Positions 17,424 to 25,991 are shown, counted from the first letter of the stretch. The stretch is DNA of 47,070 bases from an uncultured Bacteroidales bacterium (GCA_900317345.1 ONGK01000010.1:1-47070), one strand, 5' to 3'. Notes: generated by a model from the letters alone, not told the origin. Translations and numbers: made by a program.

Positions 17424-18296
17424 TTAGATGCCGTGGAAGGTGTTCTCAATTTTTTCGCCGACATGTACAATCATGTATGCGGGTTCGGGGTACGGGTCTT
17501 TCAGCGTGTCCACGATAATATACGTCACTCCGCCGATGGTGAACAGTTCCCGTCCATGGTCATGGCCTGCCCAATACTGCGCGACGCCACAACGAGAGAA
17601 CAAGTCCATGAGTTCCATGGTCTCTTCCAGAGGCAGCGTGGACATATCTGCATAGGTGTGGTCGCGGCTATACATATTCACATGGGTGAAAATGATAATA
17701 TGTCGATATGTATTGCGGGAAGACTCCAATAAATCTCTCAGCCATCTTAATTGCAGCGTGCCCAGCGTGCCTTGTGCGGTGTCCAAGCAGATATAGAGGT
17801 CTTTCGTCTTGACAGAATCTTGCACCTCTACAATAAAATAATAGGTGCTTGTGTGCCAGTGTTCTTTGAAACTCATCCATTGGTTGCGGAAAAGGTCATG
17901 ATTGCCCGGTGTGACAAACATCGTGTCTTGTTTTCCGGCCGGTGCAGGTGTCTCGTTGAGCGCCTGTGCATAGAAATCATAGGTCTCGCACGCTTCTACC
18001 AAGTCGCCCAGATTTACAGCCACCGGACAATCGGCATCATCGTGGTATAGACGAATGAAACGCTTGAAATTATCGGCCGTCCGATTCAGGTGTGTGTCGC
18101 TGCATACATATATGCGGTAATCGCCGTCAGGCACTTTCAGCACGGCGTATCCATGCGCTTTGTTATACTCCATGGACGAAGTGAACCGCTCGTTGATAGA
18201 GGGCACAATGGCGCTGTAGTCATTCGAGCGCTCTGAGCAACCTGTCCAAAAGGTCAGCACAAGCAATGCGATAAGGGTGTTATAGATGTTTCTCAT
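17424..18296 (-). CDS. Lipoprotein metallophosphoesterase
   Basis: A 290-residue protein with a lipoprotein signal (LTFWTGC lipobox, Cys20), so it is likely anchored in the envelope. It has the calcineurin-like metallophosphoesterase motifs in order: VCSDTHLN (DxH), VNLGDLVEA, VTPGNHDLFR, IFTHVNMYSR and WAGHDHGRE. These bind two metal ions to hydrolyse a phosphoester; the substrate is unknown. It lies 3 nt after the beta-barrel gene, and the relic of a third paralogue follows its stop directly. Probably read from the promoter at 20592. Confidence 0.85.
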   Translation of the reverse strand: MRNIYNTLIALLVLTFWTGCSERSNDYSAIVPSINERFTSSMEYNKAHGYAVLKVPDGDYRIYVCSDTHLNRTADNFKRFIRLYHDDADCPVAVNLGDLVEACETYDFYAQALNETPAPAGKQDTMFVTPGNHDLFRNQWMSFKEHWHTSTYYFIVEVQDSVKTKDLYICLDTAQGTLGTLQLRWLRDLLESSRNTYRHIIIFTHVNMYSRDHTYADMSTLPLEETMELMDLFSRCGVAQYWAGHDHGRELFTIGGVTYIIVDTLKDPYPEPAYMIVHVGEKIENTFHGI

Positions 18297-18299
18297 GGC

Positions 18300-19010
18300 T
18301 CAAAAGCGATAATACCCTCCTACTTCTATAGACGCGCCATAGAAAGAAGGCGCTGAGTTACCCAGCCCTGTCGGCACGCAAGTTGCTTGCATCTTTAGAC
18401 ACCAATGCGCATCAATGTGCACATAGGAATTGACGATAAAATGCGGCGTGAACATCCGGTCCATTTGGTAGTCCGTCAGGTTGGTGACACAAGCGGAAAT
18501 ATTCCAAAACGATGTATGCGGACGCGCGAAGACCTCCACATAATAGATGAATGTATGTGGTTCGAACAGGCTGTTTTCGGTAGAGTGCACGGTATAGTGC
18601 AGGAAATTTAACATGCGTAGACCGCACCCGAAATGAAAATGCAGATAATCCATGCGATAGCCGAAGGACAGCGCGCCGCTCACACCATGCATCCGATTTC
18701 GTATATTGAGGTTATACAGCACCTGCAGGTTGAAGAACAACTCACCGACTTTCAGCGGAAACTTAGGCTCCAGGCGGGCGTTGAAATCATAGGTATTGGC
18801 GGTCAACGCACGTACATTGACTTCTCCCTCGAAATACGGATGAATCGGCAAATTGGCATCCACGGTGAATGCTCCATAATGCTCGTAGGGGGTGTTATAG
18901 CCATAGCCGGCCGAGACGCCGAGCGTATAGCAACTATCGCGATAGAGAGAACTTGCAGATGCCGCGAGGGCAACTGTCATCCCTATTATGGCCAATATGG
19001 CTCTTCTCAT
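18300..19010 (-). CDS. Predicted outer-membrane beta-barrel protein
   Basis: I do not recognise a named family. The 236-residue product has a signal peptide (MRRAILAIIGMTVALAASASS) and alternating aromatic/polar strands such as YTLGVSAGYGYNTPY, FFNLQVLYNLNIRNR and YLHFHFGCGLRMLNF. It ends GASIEVGGYYRF with a terminal Phe, typical of outer-membrane barrels. It sits between the paired exported proteins and the phosphoesterase lipoprotein with tight spacing (25 and 3 nt), which suggests a shared envelope task. DUF3575-like barrels are the nearest comparison I can offer. Confidence 0.65.
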   Translation of the reverse strand: MRRAILAIIGMTVALAASASSLYRDSCYTLGVSAGYGYNTPYEHYGAFTVDANLPIHPYFEGEVNVRALTANTYDFNARLEPKFPLKVGELFFNLQVLYNLNIRNRMHGVSGALSFGYRMDYLHFHFGCGLRMLNFLHYTVHSTENSLFEPHTFIYYVEVFARPHTSFWNISACVTNLTDYQMDRMFTPHFIVNSYVHIDAHWCLKMQATCVPTGLGNSAPSFYGASIEVGGYYRF

Positions 19011-19035
19011 CTCTTTCTCTTATGAGAAGCAAATT

Positions 19036-19782
19036 TTAGAATGCTATCGCGAGACCGAGGCCGTTTTGATTAGAAATCACATTTAGGCGTACATCATCGG
19101 CGAGACTCTTGTTTCTACATTTTTCGTTATAGACATTTGTCACCGCCTTTTTGTTAATGTTTCCGCACGCAATCAGCGGAATGGAAGCAACAGTCATCGC
19201 ACCACCGGCTGCCATAAAGGCAATACCTGAATACATTTCTCTCCATCCTTCTTTTTTGGCGATACCATACATATAACAAGTAACACCTATTCCCGCTGCG
19301 AATGCTACACCGAAGCTTAATAAGCACCAACCGGCAACCTCACAATTATTCCATTTCCGATAATAATTATAGGCCTCAGGACAATTCTTCTCCAAGAAGA
19401 AAGTAAGTTCTTTGCCTTTAAGTCTCTGTCCGTTAATCAGATACTCGTTAGATCCGATTCGCTGTAACATATCGGCTTCAGCGGCGGTCATGCCGTAGCC
19501 ATAGCCATAGTTCTGCTGGGGTTGCGGGGCAGGCTGTGCCTTGTGCTCGATGGCTTGCACTTCACCGTTGGCATAGATAATGGAAGCCACGTCGTCCGTC
19601 TTGACGATAAACATCGGACCATTAGGGTTATTGGCTTTCTTGTACTTGATTTCCGAGTCGCTAACCTCTTGGATGAGAGCCTCGATTTTCTCCGAGTTGG
19701 TCTTGATGATAATGTCCACATTAGCCGCGAACACACTTACCATACATAGTAGGGCAAATGCAAGAGTAAGAATCTTTTTCAT
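19036..19782 (-). CDS. Exported membrane-associated protein, paralogue 2
   Basis: A 248-residue protein with signal peptide (MKKILTLAFALLCMVSVFAA). An N-terminal domain of about 60 residues has the pattern VDIIIKTNSEKIEALIQEVS, then YKKANNPNGPMFIVKTDDV and YANGEV, as seen in many Bacteroidota exported proteins of unknown role. A YGYGYG linker, a short YLINGQRLKG motif and two hydrophobic helices (GWCLLSFGVAFAAGIGV; YSGIAFMAAGGAMTVASIPL) follow, ending NGLGLAIAF. The gene at 19795 is a close paralogue 12 nt upstream. I chose the ATG at 19782 next to the signal sequence. Confidence 0.75.
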   Translation of the reverse strand: MKKILTLAFALLCMVSVFAANVDIIIKTNSEKIEALIQEVSDSEIKYKKANNPNGPMFIVKTDDVASIIYANGEVQAIEHKAQPAPQPQQNYGYGYGMTAAEADMLQRIGSNEYLINGQRLKGKELTFFLEKNCPEAYNYYRKWNNCEVAGWCLLSFGVAFAAGIGVTCYMYGIAKKEGWREMYSGIAFMAAGGAMTVASIPLIACGNINKKAVTNVYNEKCRNKSLADDVRLNVISNQNGLGLAIAF

Positions 19783-19794
19783 ATGCATTAATTT

Positions 19795-20535
19795 TTAGAA
19801 TGCGATGGCAAGGCCGAGGCCGTTGGCACCAGAGGTCAGTTTGAGTTCCGGTTGGAAAGCCTGTTGGCGACCGCAATATTGGTTAAACACTTCGTCCACG
19901 CGTTTCTTAAGCACATTTCCGCAAGCTATCATCGGGATAGAACCGAGAACCATCGCGCCACCGGCAGCCATGAAAGCAATACCTGTATAATACAAAGCGC
20001 TACCACCACCACGACCAAATTCATATTGGCCATAGCAGCCCAAACCGATACCGAGCGTAAATCCAATACCGATGCCGAAGAAGCACCAACCGGTTGTTTC
20101 ACATGCTTGCCATGATTTGCGGAAGTTATAGGCCCGCGGGCAGGTTTTTTGGAGGAAGAACATTAATTCTCTGCCTTCCAGTCTGCGACCATCTATCTGA
20201 TATGTGTTGTCCCCTATGCGCATCATCGGACTTTGTGCTCCGGCATAGCCGCCATAGTAGCCACCGTAGTTCTGCTGTGCGGGCTGTGCCTTGTGCTCGA
20301 TGGCCTGCACCTCACCGTTGGCATACAAAATAGAAGACACGTCGTCCGTCTTGAGGACAAACATCGGACCATTGGGATTGTTCGCTTTTTTGTAACGAAT
20401 CTCGGTGTCGCTGACTTCCTGAATGAACGCTTCAATCTTCTCGGAGTTCATTTTGATGATAATGTCCACATTGTTTGCTGCGAAGACATTTGCCATGCAC
20501 AGGAGGGCAAATGCGAGAGTGAAGAGTTTTTTCAT
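19795..20535 (-). CDS. Exported membrane-associated protein, paralogue 1
   Basis: A 246-residue protein of the same layout as its downstream neighbour: signal peptide (MKKLFTLAFALLCMANVFAA), domain VDIIIKMNSEKIEAFIQEVS, then PMFVLKTDDVSSILYANGEV, a Gly/Tyr linker YGGYYGGYAG, YQIDGRRLEGRELMFFL, two hydrophobic helices and the tail QPELKLTSGANGLGLAIAF. The start at 20535 (MKKLF) is preferred over an upstream start that would add 14 residues before the signal sequence. It is first in the operon, with its promoter at 20592. The relic at 17345 matches its tail best. Function unknown. Confidence 0.75.
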   Translation of the reverse strand: MKKLFTLAFALLCMANVFAANNVDIIIKMNSEKIEAFIQEVSDTEIRYKKANNPNGPMFVLKTDDVSSILYANGEVQAIEHKAQPAQQNYGGYYGGYAGAQSPMMRIGDNTYQIDGRRLEGRELMFFLQKTCPRAYNFRKSWQACETTGWCFFGIGIGFTLGIGLGCYGQYEFGRGGGSALYYTGIAFMAAGGAMVLGSIPMIACGNVLKKRVDEVFNQYCGRQQAFQPELKLTSGANGLGLAIAF

Positions 20536-20591
20536 AATAATAGAGTTTTGTTTGTTATTAATAATTACCGGGTGCAAACCGATATCGGTTG

Positions 20592-20623
20592 CAAAGATAC
20601 AACAAAAAATTTATATATGCAAA
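20592..20623 (-). promoter_or_regulatory. Promoter of the paralogue/barrel/phosphoesterase operon
   Basis: On the minus strand TTTG (20623-20620), 20 nt beginning CATATATA and ending GTTG, then TATCTTTG (20599-20592). Just downstream lies the palindrome GCAAACCGATATCGGTTGC (20573-20592), which could be an operator or a 5' hairpin. Confidence 0.8.
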
Positions 20624-20639
20624 TAAATGTGAGATTTTT

Positions 20640-20921
20640 TAGAAAAAGCATCGCAGATATCTACAAAAAGAAAGAAACTGCATGCCCGCATTGGATGCGG
20701 GCGTAATTGATAGAGCAAACCGCATTGGAAGCGGCACGGGCGGGGCGGCATCTTTGCGGCGTTGTGCAACAAGACGCAATATGACGGACGGGACGCGGGA
20801 ACATGTCCGCACGCAGAGTGCGGACAGCGAAGGACTAAACCGCCTATGTCCGAGCCCCAAAATAAAGGGCGAAAGGATGAGATGTCCGAATATAATTCGG
20901 ACGCAACAGACGAAGACTAAT
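20640..20921. other. Hairpin-rich non-coding stretch
   Basis: No gene is credible here, although short frames exist on both strands. It holds several small perfect inverted repeats: GCCCGCAT/ATGCGGGC (20684-20702), CCGC/GCGG (20720-20734) with the same ATTGGA loop core, TGTCCGCAC/GTGCGGACA (20804-20826) and GTCCGAAT/ATTCGGAC (20884-20902). It lies after the GH105 gene on the minus strand, where it may end or stabilise the long operon transcript. Confidence 0.55.
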
Positions 20922-22091
20922 TTATTTTGACAGTTCGAGGGCGGCGAGGATGAGAGGGGCAATGCCTTTGGGGTCATCGGGGCGGATACGCTCGTGGATG
21001 TAGTATTCGTAGGTGCCGTCACGGTAGGGATTACCGCCAAGTCCTGCCACGGCACAGCAGTCGATGAGCGAGAGCGTGCCATCCGCATTAGTGATGATTT
21101 TATGCGTTTTGAGTCCCTCGAGGACCTTTCTTGCCTCGTCCTTATAGTGCGCGGGCAAGACACCAAGGCGTGCTCCTTTCGCCATGGCAAAGCAGTACAT
21201 GGCCGAACAGGTGCTCTCCAGATAATTGCCCTCTTTTCCGGCTCTATCGGGCACTTGATACCAGAGGTGAGTGTCCTTATCCTGGACCATCAACAATGCA
21301 TCTATCACACGGCTCAGAATTCTCTGTAAATCATCGCGTTGAGGGTGGTCAGCCGGCATGAGTTCGAGCACATCGCACAGCGCCATTACATACCACCCTT
21401 CGGCCCGTCCCCATGTCTCGGGGCTGCATCCCGTCTCCGGGTCGCTCCATGCCATCTGGCAACTCTCATCCCATCCGTGGCAATTCAAGCCATTCGGTTT
21501 GAAGGTGTGCTTATCGACAATCAGGAACTGGTTGGCAATATCGCTCCATGCGTCGGGTTCGGGTTTCCACGCGGCATAGCGGGCATAGAACGTGGTGCCG
21601 GTAAAGAGTCCGTCAAGCCACATCTGGTGCTCGTAAATCAGCTTATGCCAGAAGCCGCCTTCTTTTGTTCTGGGCTGCTCGCGCAACTGGTCACGCAGCA
21701 TCTCGATGGCGATGGTGTATTGGGGTTTGGGGTCGATGGCATTGAGCATAATCAGGAAATTACCGCCTTGGACACGATCCATGTTATAGAGGCTTTTCTT
21801 GTAGGTGAGGATAGAACCGTCCTCTCCGATGAAGAGGTCAGCAAAGCGCTTCACATGGTTGAGATATGCCGTGTCGCCGGTAGCCTGATATAATTCTAAG
21901 AACGCGCGCGCCATGAGCGTAGGCGTGTATTCCCATTTGGGTTTCGGAGCGCCGTCGCAGGTCCACATTTCGGGGTTATGCGCCATTTCGGAACGCGCTA
22001 CGTTTTCAGCGAGGGCGAGTTCGTCACTCTGCGCACAGCCATAGAAAGCCGGCACAAGAAGGAGAAGACAAAGACGAAGAAGATTTTTCAT
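20922..22091 (-). CDS. GH105/GH88-type unsaturated glycuronyl hydrolase lipoprotein
   Basis: A 389-residue lipoprotein (lipobox FYGC, Cys19) with an (alpha/alpha)6 barrel of the GH105 (YteR) family, which removes unsaturated uronic acid from the end of pectin or related oligosaccharides. Landmarks are WEYTPTLMARAFLELY, the catalytic Asp in HQMWLDGLFTGTTFYARY, WGRAEGWYVMALCDVLE, and ESTCSAMYCFAMAKGARLG. The length is normal. It is the last gene of the long operon, 8 nt after sir2, and no SusC/SusD pair or other polysaccharide genes are nearby, so the substrate cannot be inferred from context. Confidence 0.88.
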   Translation of the reverse strand: MKNLLRLCLLLLVPAFYGCAQSDELALAENVARSEMAHNPEMWTCDGAPKPKWEYTPTLMARAFLELYQATGDTAYLNHVKRFADLFIGEDGSILTYKKSLYNMDRVQGGNFLIMLNAIDPKPQYTIAIEMLRDQLREQPRTKEGGFWHKLIYEHQMWLDGLFTGTTFYARYAAWKPEPDAWSDIANQFLIVDKHTFKPNGLNCHGWDESCQMAWSDPETGCSPETWGRAEGWYVMALCDVLELMPADHPQRDDLQRILSRVIDALLMVQDKDTHLWYQVPDRAGKEGNYLESTCSAMYCFAMAKGARLGVLPAHYKDEARKVLEGLKTHKIITNADGTLSLIDCCAVAGLGGNPYRDGTYEYYIHERIRPDDPKGIAPLILAALELSK

Positions 22092-22099
22092 ATGCGTAT

Positions 22100-22810
22100 T
22101 TATTTGGACAAGTCAGAGTAGTTCGCCAGAAGATGCTCTACGAGTTCGGGCACACCTTCGGTGGCTTTCTTGCGGATATGCGTAATCCGGTCCGCCCACA
22201 TACCGAACTCGGGTTGCCCCGGGTCCACGAAATAGATGGGACAATTGGCGGGCGCGTAATGGATAAGACTCGCCGCAGGATAGACATTGAGACTCGTGCC
22301 CACAACGACCATGATATCCGCCTGAGAGGCAATTCGGCAGGCCTCATCGAAATACGGCACACCTTCCCCGAAAAAGACGATATAGGGCCTTAGCAACGAA
22401 CCATCGGGATGACGGTCTCCGTAATGCTGCTCCCATCCCTTGAGCGGCACAGTCGCCGTCTCGTTATTCTCCGAGCGCAACTTGGTTATTTCTCCGTGCA
22501 GGTGGACGACATCCGTTGCTCCCGCCCGCTCGTGCAAGTCGTCGATATTCTGCGTGATAATCCGCGTGCCGGGAATAGCTGCCTGCAGTTTGGCGATGGC
22601 AATATGTGCGGCGTTCGGCTGCGCAGCGAGGGTGTCCTTACGGCGGGCATTGTAGAAATCGACGCAGAGCTGCGGATTGCGCAGCCATGCCTCGTGCGTA
22701 CACACATCTTCGATGCGGTAGTGCTCCCATAACCCGTCTGAGTCCCGAAACGTACCCAGACCACTCTCGGCGCTCACTCCTGCGCCCGTGAAGACAACAA
22801 TGTTTTTCAT
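22100..22810 (-). CDS. Sir2-family NAD-dependent deacylase lacking zinc cysteines
   Basis: A 236-residue CobB/SIRT5-like enzyme that removes acyl groups from lysine using NAD+. Seen are the NAD-binding GAGVSAESGLGTFRDSDGLW, TQNIDDLHERAG, the catalytic His in VHLHGEI, RPYIVFFGEGVP and VVGTSLNVYPAASL. The stretch between HGEI and RPYIV, where most sirtuins have four zinc-binding Cys, has none, a variant I associate with some bacterial sirtuins. Neighbouring genes include a NUDIX hydrolase that could act on ADP-ribose products. It starts 15 nt after the DUF486 gene. Confidence 0.88.
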   Translation of the reverse strand: MKNIVVFTGAGVSAESGLGTFRDSDGLWEHYRIEDVCTHEAWLRNPQLCVDFYNARRKDTLAAQPNAAHIAIAKLQAAIPGTRIITQNIDDLHERAGATDVVHLHGEITKLRSENNETATVPLKGWEQHYGDRHPDGSLLRPYIVFFGEGVPYFDEACRIASQADIMVVVGTSLNVYPAASLIHYAPANCPIYFVDPGQPEFGMWADRITHIRKKATEGVPELVEHLLANYSDLSK

Positions 22811-22825
22811 ATTGGTGATTGTTTG

Positions 22826-23197
22826 TTATTTGAAGCCGAAGACAAAATAGACCGCCGCGATGAGCAGCAGGCACGCCACGAAATGGTTCCAGCGCAACGG
22901 CATACCGAAGGCAATCGCCGAGAAGACAACAAAAACGACCAGCGTAATGACCTCTTGTATCACCTTGAGCTGCATCAGCGTGAAGGTACCTCCGTTGCCC
23001 TCAAACCCCATTCGGTTAGCGGGGACCTGCAGGCAGTACTCGAAAAAAGCGATGCCCCAGGAGAGAAGTATCACAAAAATAAGCGGCGTGGTATTGGTGA
23101 AGAACCCGGTCTGCTGCAGTTTGAGATGGCCGTACCAGGCAAGCGTCATGAAGACATTAGATGCTAAAAGCAATAAAATGGTGTATAAAGCGTTCAT
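22826..23197 (-). CDS. DUF486 family membrane protein
   Basis: A 123-residue protein with four transmembrane helices (YTILLLLASNVFMTLAWYGHL, TPLIFVILLSWGIAFFEYCL, VITLVVFVVFSAIAFGMPL and HFVACLLLIAAVYFVFGF). The LAWYGHLK, FFEYCLQVPANRMG and TLMQLKVIQEVITL segments match DUF486, a small family related in topology to EmrE-type transporters. No transported compound is known. Its ATG overlaps the ttcA stop (ATGA). Confidence 0.85.
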   Translation of the reverse strand: MNALYTILLLLASNVFMTLAWYGHLKLQQTGFFTNTTPLIFVILLSWGIAFFEYCLQVPANRMGFEGNGGTFTLMQLKVIQEVITLVVFVVFSAIAFGMPLRWNHFVACLLLIAAVYFVFGFK

Positions 23198-23925
23198 AAT
23201 TGTTTGGGCTTTGGTTTGATTAGATATTCCGTTTTGATATTGGTCATTGCGGCGAACATGGAATCCATGGCTTCCGGGTTGAGGGCCTTGATTTCCGCCA
23301 GCAACTGTTTCACTTTCTCACGCGCGCTGACATGCTCAAACGGGCATAGTTTGGGTGGTTTCTGATAGCCCCGCTCTTGCGCGTAGGCGATGAGGTCGGC
23401 TTCGTCAATGAGGCACAGCGGTCGGATGATTTGCAGCGGCATCTTCTCCATCTGGAGCAACGGCGGCATAGTGGCAAACGCGCCTTGGTAGATGAGGTTC
23501 ATCAGCATGGTCTCGATGAGGTCGTCGCGGTGGTGGCCGAAAGCAATCTTGTTACAACCGAGTTCCTGCGCCACATTGAACAGCGTCTTGCGGCGGTACC
23601 AGGCGCAGAGAAAACATTCGTTGGCATTGGCTTTGGCGTTGGGGGGCGCTTCGCCTATCTCTGTATCACGAACGATGAGCGGGACTTTGGCGTCCTGGCA
23701 GAATTGCTCGAGGTAGGACAGATCGGTTTGATAATCCCGCTCTTTGACGCGCACATGAAGCGCTGTGACGCGGAAACGCGGCTTGTAGATCTGCGCACGT
23801 TTGCCGAGCAGTTCAGTAAGCGCCAAACTGTCTTTCCCGCCGCTCAGGCCGATGAGCACATGGTCGCCGTCCTCCAGCAGGCCGTAGTCGGCGCAAGCCT
23901 TATGAAATCGTTTCGTGAGGTCCAT
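23194..23925 (-). CDS. ttcA: tRNA 2-thiocytidine synthetase TtcA
   Basis: An ATP-dependent sulfur transferase that thiolates cytidine 32 of certain tRNAs. It carries the PP-loop LSGGKDSLAL near residue 30, the CxxC iron-sulfur motif in ECFLCAWYRR, and AFGHHRDDLIETMLMNLIY; the later segment RPLCLIDEADLIAYA and the Cys in LCPFEH agree with the family. I chose the ATG at 23925 (MDLTKRFHKAC), which overlaps the 3' end of the NUDIX gene by 26 nt; the open frame upstream is NUDIX sequence in another frame. The product has 243 residues. Confidence 0.88.
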   Translation of the reverse strand: MDLTKRFHKACADYGLLEDGDHVLIGLSGGKDSLALTELLGKRAQIYKPRFRVTALHVRVKERDYQTDLSYLEQFCQDAKVPLIVRDTEIGEAPPNAKANANECFLCAWYRRKTLFNVAQELGCNKIAFGHHRDDLIETMLMNLIYQGAFATMPPLLQMEKMPLQIIRPLCLIDEADLIAYAQERGYQKPPKLCPFEHVSAREKVKQLLAEIKALNPEAMDSMFAAMTNIKTEYLIKPKPKQL

Positions 23926-24475
23926 TCTCCGCAAAATACTTCCACAGCGGTGCGGCGTGCAGGGCTTGTATGATTTCTCCATCACGCAACATTTCCAGCA
24001 CTTGTTCGGGTTCCATAACATCCACATGTATGTCCTCCGTCTTCTCCTGGTGCTGCTCGCGCACTTTCTCCACGCCGGTAGCCAAGAAGGTGAAACTGAG
24101 GTTGTTATGGTTCGTCGGGTTCGGAGAAAGCGTCATGAACAGCCGCCATTCGCCGCCTTCATATCCTGTTTCTTCGCTCAGTTCGCGTTTCGCTGCTTCG
24201 AGCGGTGTCTCCCCGGGGTCCACCACGCCAGCCACGAGCTCGTAGTGCGTCTGCCCGAGTGCATGCCGGTACTGGTCCTCCATGACCATTTTACCGTCCT
24301 TGGTGATGGCGATGACGTTTATCCAATTGGGGAACTCCAGCACGAACCAGGTAGGTATCTGCGTTCCGCTGGGCAGCTGAACACACTCCTGCCGCACGGA
24401 CAGCCATGGCCCGAGATGCAGGATATTCTCACTCTTGAGAACTTTCCAGGCTCTATTGGTCAGTTTGGGGTACAT
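23900..24475 (-). CDS. NUDIX hydrolase (ADP-ribose pyrophosphatase-like)
   Basis: A 191-residue protein with the Nudix box GVVDPGETPLEAAKRELSEE followed by TGYEGGEW, matching GX5EX7REUXEEXGU. The N-terminal sheet (VRQECVQLPSGTQIPTWFVLE) and the PNPTNHNNLSFTFLATG segment are typical of ADP-sugar hydrolases, so ADP-ribose is a likely but unproven substrate. The ATG at 24475 lies two bases after the prsW stop; a TTG two codons upstream is less likely. It shares an operon with a Sir2 deacylase, whose reaction yields O-acyl-ADP-ribose. Confidence 0.85.
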   Translation of the reverse strand: MYPKLTNRAWKVLKSENILHLGPWLSVRQECVQLPSGTQIPTWFVLEFPNWINVIAITKDGKMVMEDQYRHALGQTHYELVAGVVDPGETPLEAAKRELSEETGYEGGEWRLFMTLSPNPTNHNNLSFTFLATGVEKVREQHQEKTEDIHVDVMEPEQVLEMLRDGEIIQALHAAPLWKYFAENGPHETIS

Positions 24476-24477
24476 CG

Positions 24478-25179
24478 TCAAATGGTATTATTCTTGGCAA
24501 TGAGGTCATTGACCCTCTCCTGCGCGTTGCGTTGCAGTTTGATACAGAAATAGATGAGCACTATCGAGCTGATACCGCCCAAAAGGGGGCTCACGCTTCC
24601 ACTCATGGCGATAGCGTCGTACACGCCGTGCGCCAAGACAGGCATGAGGAGAATGGATGCCGCATTCTTTGCAGACCTATTCACAAAGATATACGTCGCA
24701 TAGTAATATCCCATTAAGATGGCGAACGCGTAGTGTCCCGGTACGGCCAAGAAAGAACGGGCAATAGCCGTGGACATCCATGCCTCTCCGCTCATGAAGA
24801 CATATCCCACATTCTCAATAGCGGCAAAGCCGAGGCTTACAAAAACCGCATAGACGATACCATCGAAATGCTCGTCGAAATGCTTGTTATTATGCACAAT
24901 CAGCCATAGGACAAAGAGCTTGGCGCTCTCCTCCGGCAACGCTGCCACACAGAAAGCGCGGATGGTAGAGCCAAATATCGACGTCGGTTCACCACCGGCA
25001 AACAAGAGCCCGTTGATGAAGTTCTCGATATACACCACCGGAATACTAACCAGCACACCGTACACAAACGCCCGGATGAGCCACGAGGTGGGCTCTTTAT
25101 GCGGGTCTCTGCGCCAGATGTAAATCGCCAGAATGATTGCGGGCAGCAACGCTGCAGCCAGTTTAATCCAGATTTCCAT
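24478..25179 (-). CDS. PrsW-family intramembrane protease
   Basis: A 233-residue protein with about seven transmembrane helices. The PrsW signature is seen: EESAKLFVLWLIV, then EHFDGIVYAVFVSLGFAAIENVGYV, GHYAFAILMGYYYA and LAHGVYDA, providing the Glu and His residues of these membrane proteases. PrsW of Bacillus cleaves an anti-sigma factor at the membrane. Here it lies in the same operon as a SpoIIE/anti-sigma kinase and STAS protein, though no membrane anti-sigma factor is visible. The stop codon is two bases from the NUDIX start. Confidence 0.88.
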   Translation of the reverse strand: MEIWIKLAAALLPAIILAIYIWRRDPHKEPTSWLIRAFVYGVLVSIPVVYIENFINGLLFAGGEPTSIFGSTIRAFCVAALPEESAKLFVLWLIVHNNKHFDEHFDGIVYAVFVSLGFAAIENVGYVFMSGEAWMSTAIARSFLAVPGHYAFAILMGYYYATYIFVNRSAKNAASILLMPVLAHGVYDAIAMSGSVSPLLGGISSIVLIYFCIKLQRNAQERVNDLIAKNNTI

Positions 25180-25181
25180 AC

Positions 25182-25991
25182 TTATTTATCATTCAAATAC
25201 CGTTTGCGTAAGAGCTGTATATCATCGTGGGTGAGGCAGAGAATCTCATGCAAGTACTCGGTCATGCCGCCAAATTCGCGGTCAATGAGGTCGAGCGTAG
25301 AGATGAAGTTGGGTGTAGAAACACCCATAAACGCCTGAATGACAGCCATCTCCGCTTCTCCTCCTCCGTGCTCTATGACTTCCTTGTTGAGTTTGTTCAC
25401 AATGGGTCGGTAAGCGATGTTGCTGCTCTCAAAATCGGCTATGACGGTCTCGCGCTCCACGCCGAGTGCGAACATAAGGAAAGCAGCCCCCCAGCCCGTT
25501 CTGTCTTTTCCTTGAGCACAATGCCAGAGGATACCGCCGTCTTCGGGCGCCTCGATGATAAGACGCAGGAACGCGGCGTACTGGAGTTGCGAGAACTCGC
25601 TTCGGATGAGCGAAGGGTACATGTTCGCCGCCATGATTTGTACCTCGGGGTAGAACGAATAGTTGACGATATGCCGGTCCAGTTCGAGGAAGGCCTCGTC
25701 GGGTATCGGTTTACCGGTCTGCTGCTCCGCCCGCATGTCGATGGTAGGAAGCAGATGGTGCTGCACGCCTTCTATCTCACGGTCAGGCACCGCTTGGAAC
25801 TCGCCCATCGAGCGGAAGTCAAAAATGCGGCAGAGATTATACTCGCTCTTCAGGCGCGCTAAATCCGCATCCGTAGCGTCATGCAGATGGGCAGTACGCA
25901 GCAAGCGATGCGGACGGATTTCGCGTCCTCCGGCACCCTCGATACCGCCTAAATCACGGGCGTTTACTATGCGATCAAAGATTATATCCAT
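25182..25991 (-). CDS. Tyrosine/serine protein phosphatase (DSP-like)
   Basis: A 269-residue cytoplasmic protein of the bacterial Y_phosphatase family. The P-loop HCAQGKDRTG (CX5R) gives the catalytic Cys and Arg. The N-terminus VNARDLGGIEG and the KSEYNLCRIFDFRSMGEF segment also fit the family. Characterised relatives dephosphorylate phosphotyrosine or phosphoinositides; the substrate here is unknown. It lies two bases from prsW and eight bases after the HD hydrolase gene within the long operon. Confidence 0.88.
   Translation of the reverse strand: MDIIFDRIVNARDLGGIEGAGGREIRPHRLLRTAHLHDATDADLARLKSEYNLCRIFDFRSMGEFQAVPDREIEGVQHHLLPTIDMRAEQQTGKPIPDEAFLELDRHIVNYSFYPEVQIMAANMYPSLIRSEFSQLQYAAFLRLIIEAPEDGGILWHCAQGKDRTGWGAAFLMFALGVERETVIADFESSNIAYRPIVNKLNKEVIEHGGGEAEMAVIQAFMGVSTPNFISTLDLIDREFGGMTEYLHEILCLTHDDIQLLRKRYLNDK

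Noticed and set aside
20682-20930. Plus-strand open frame of 82 codons in the hairpin-rich gap
   Set aside because: Composition follows the inverted repeats, and there is no promoter or recognisable protein feature.
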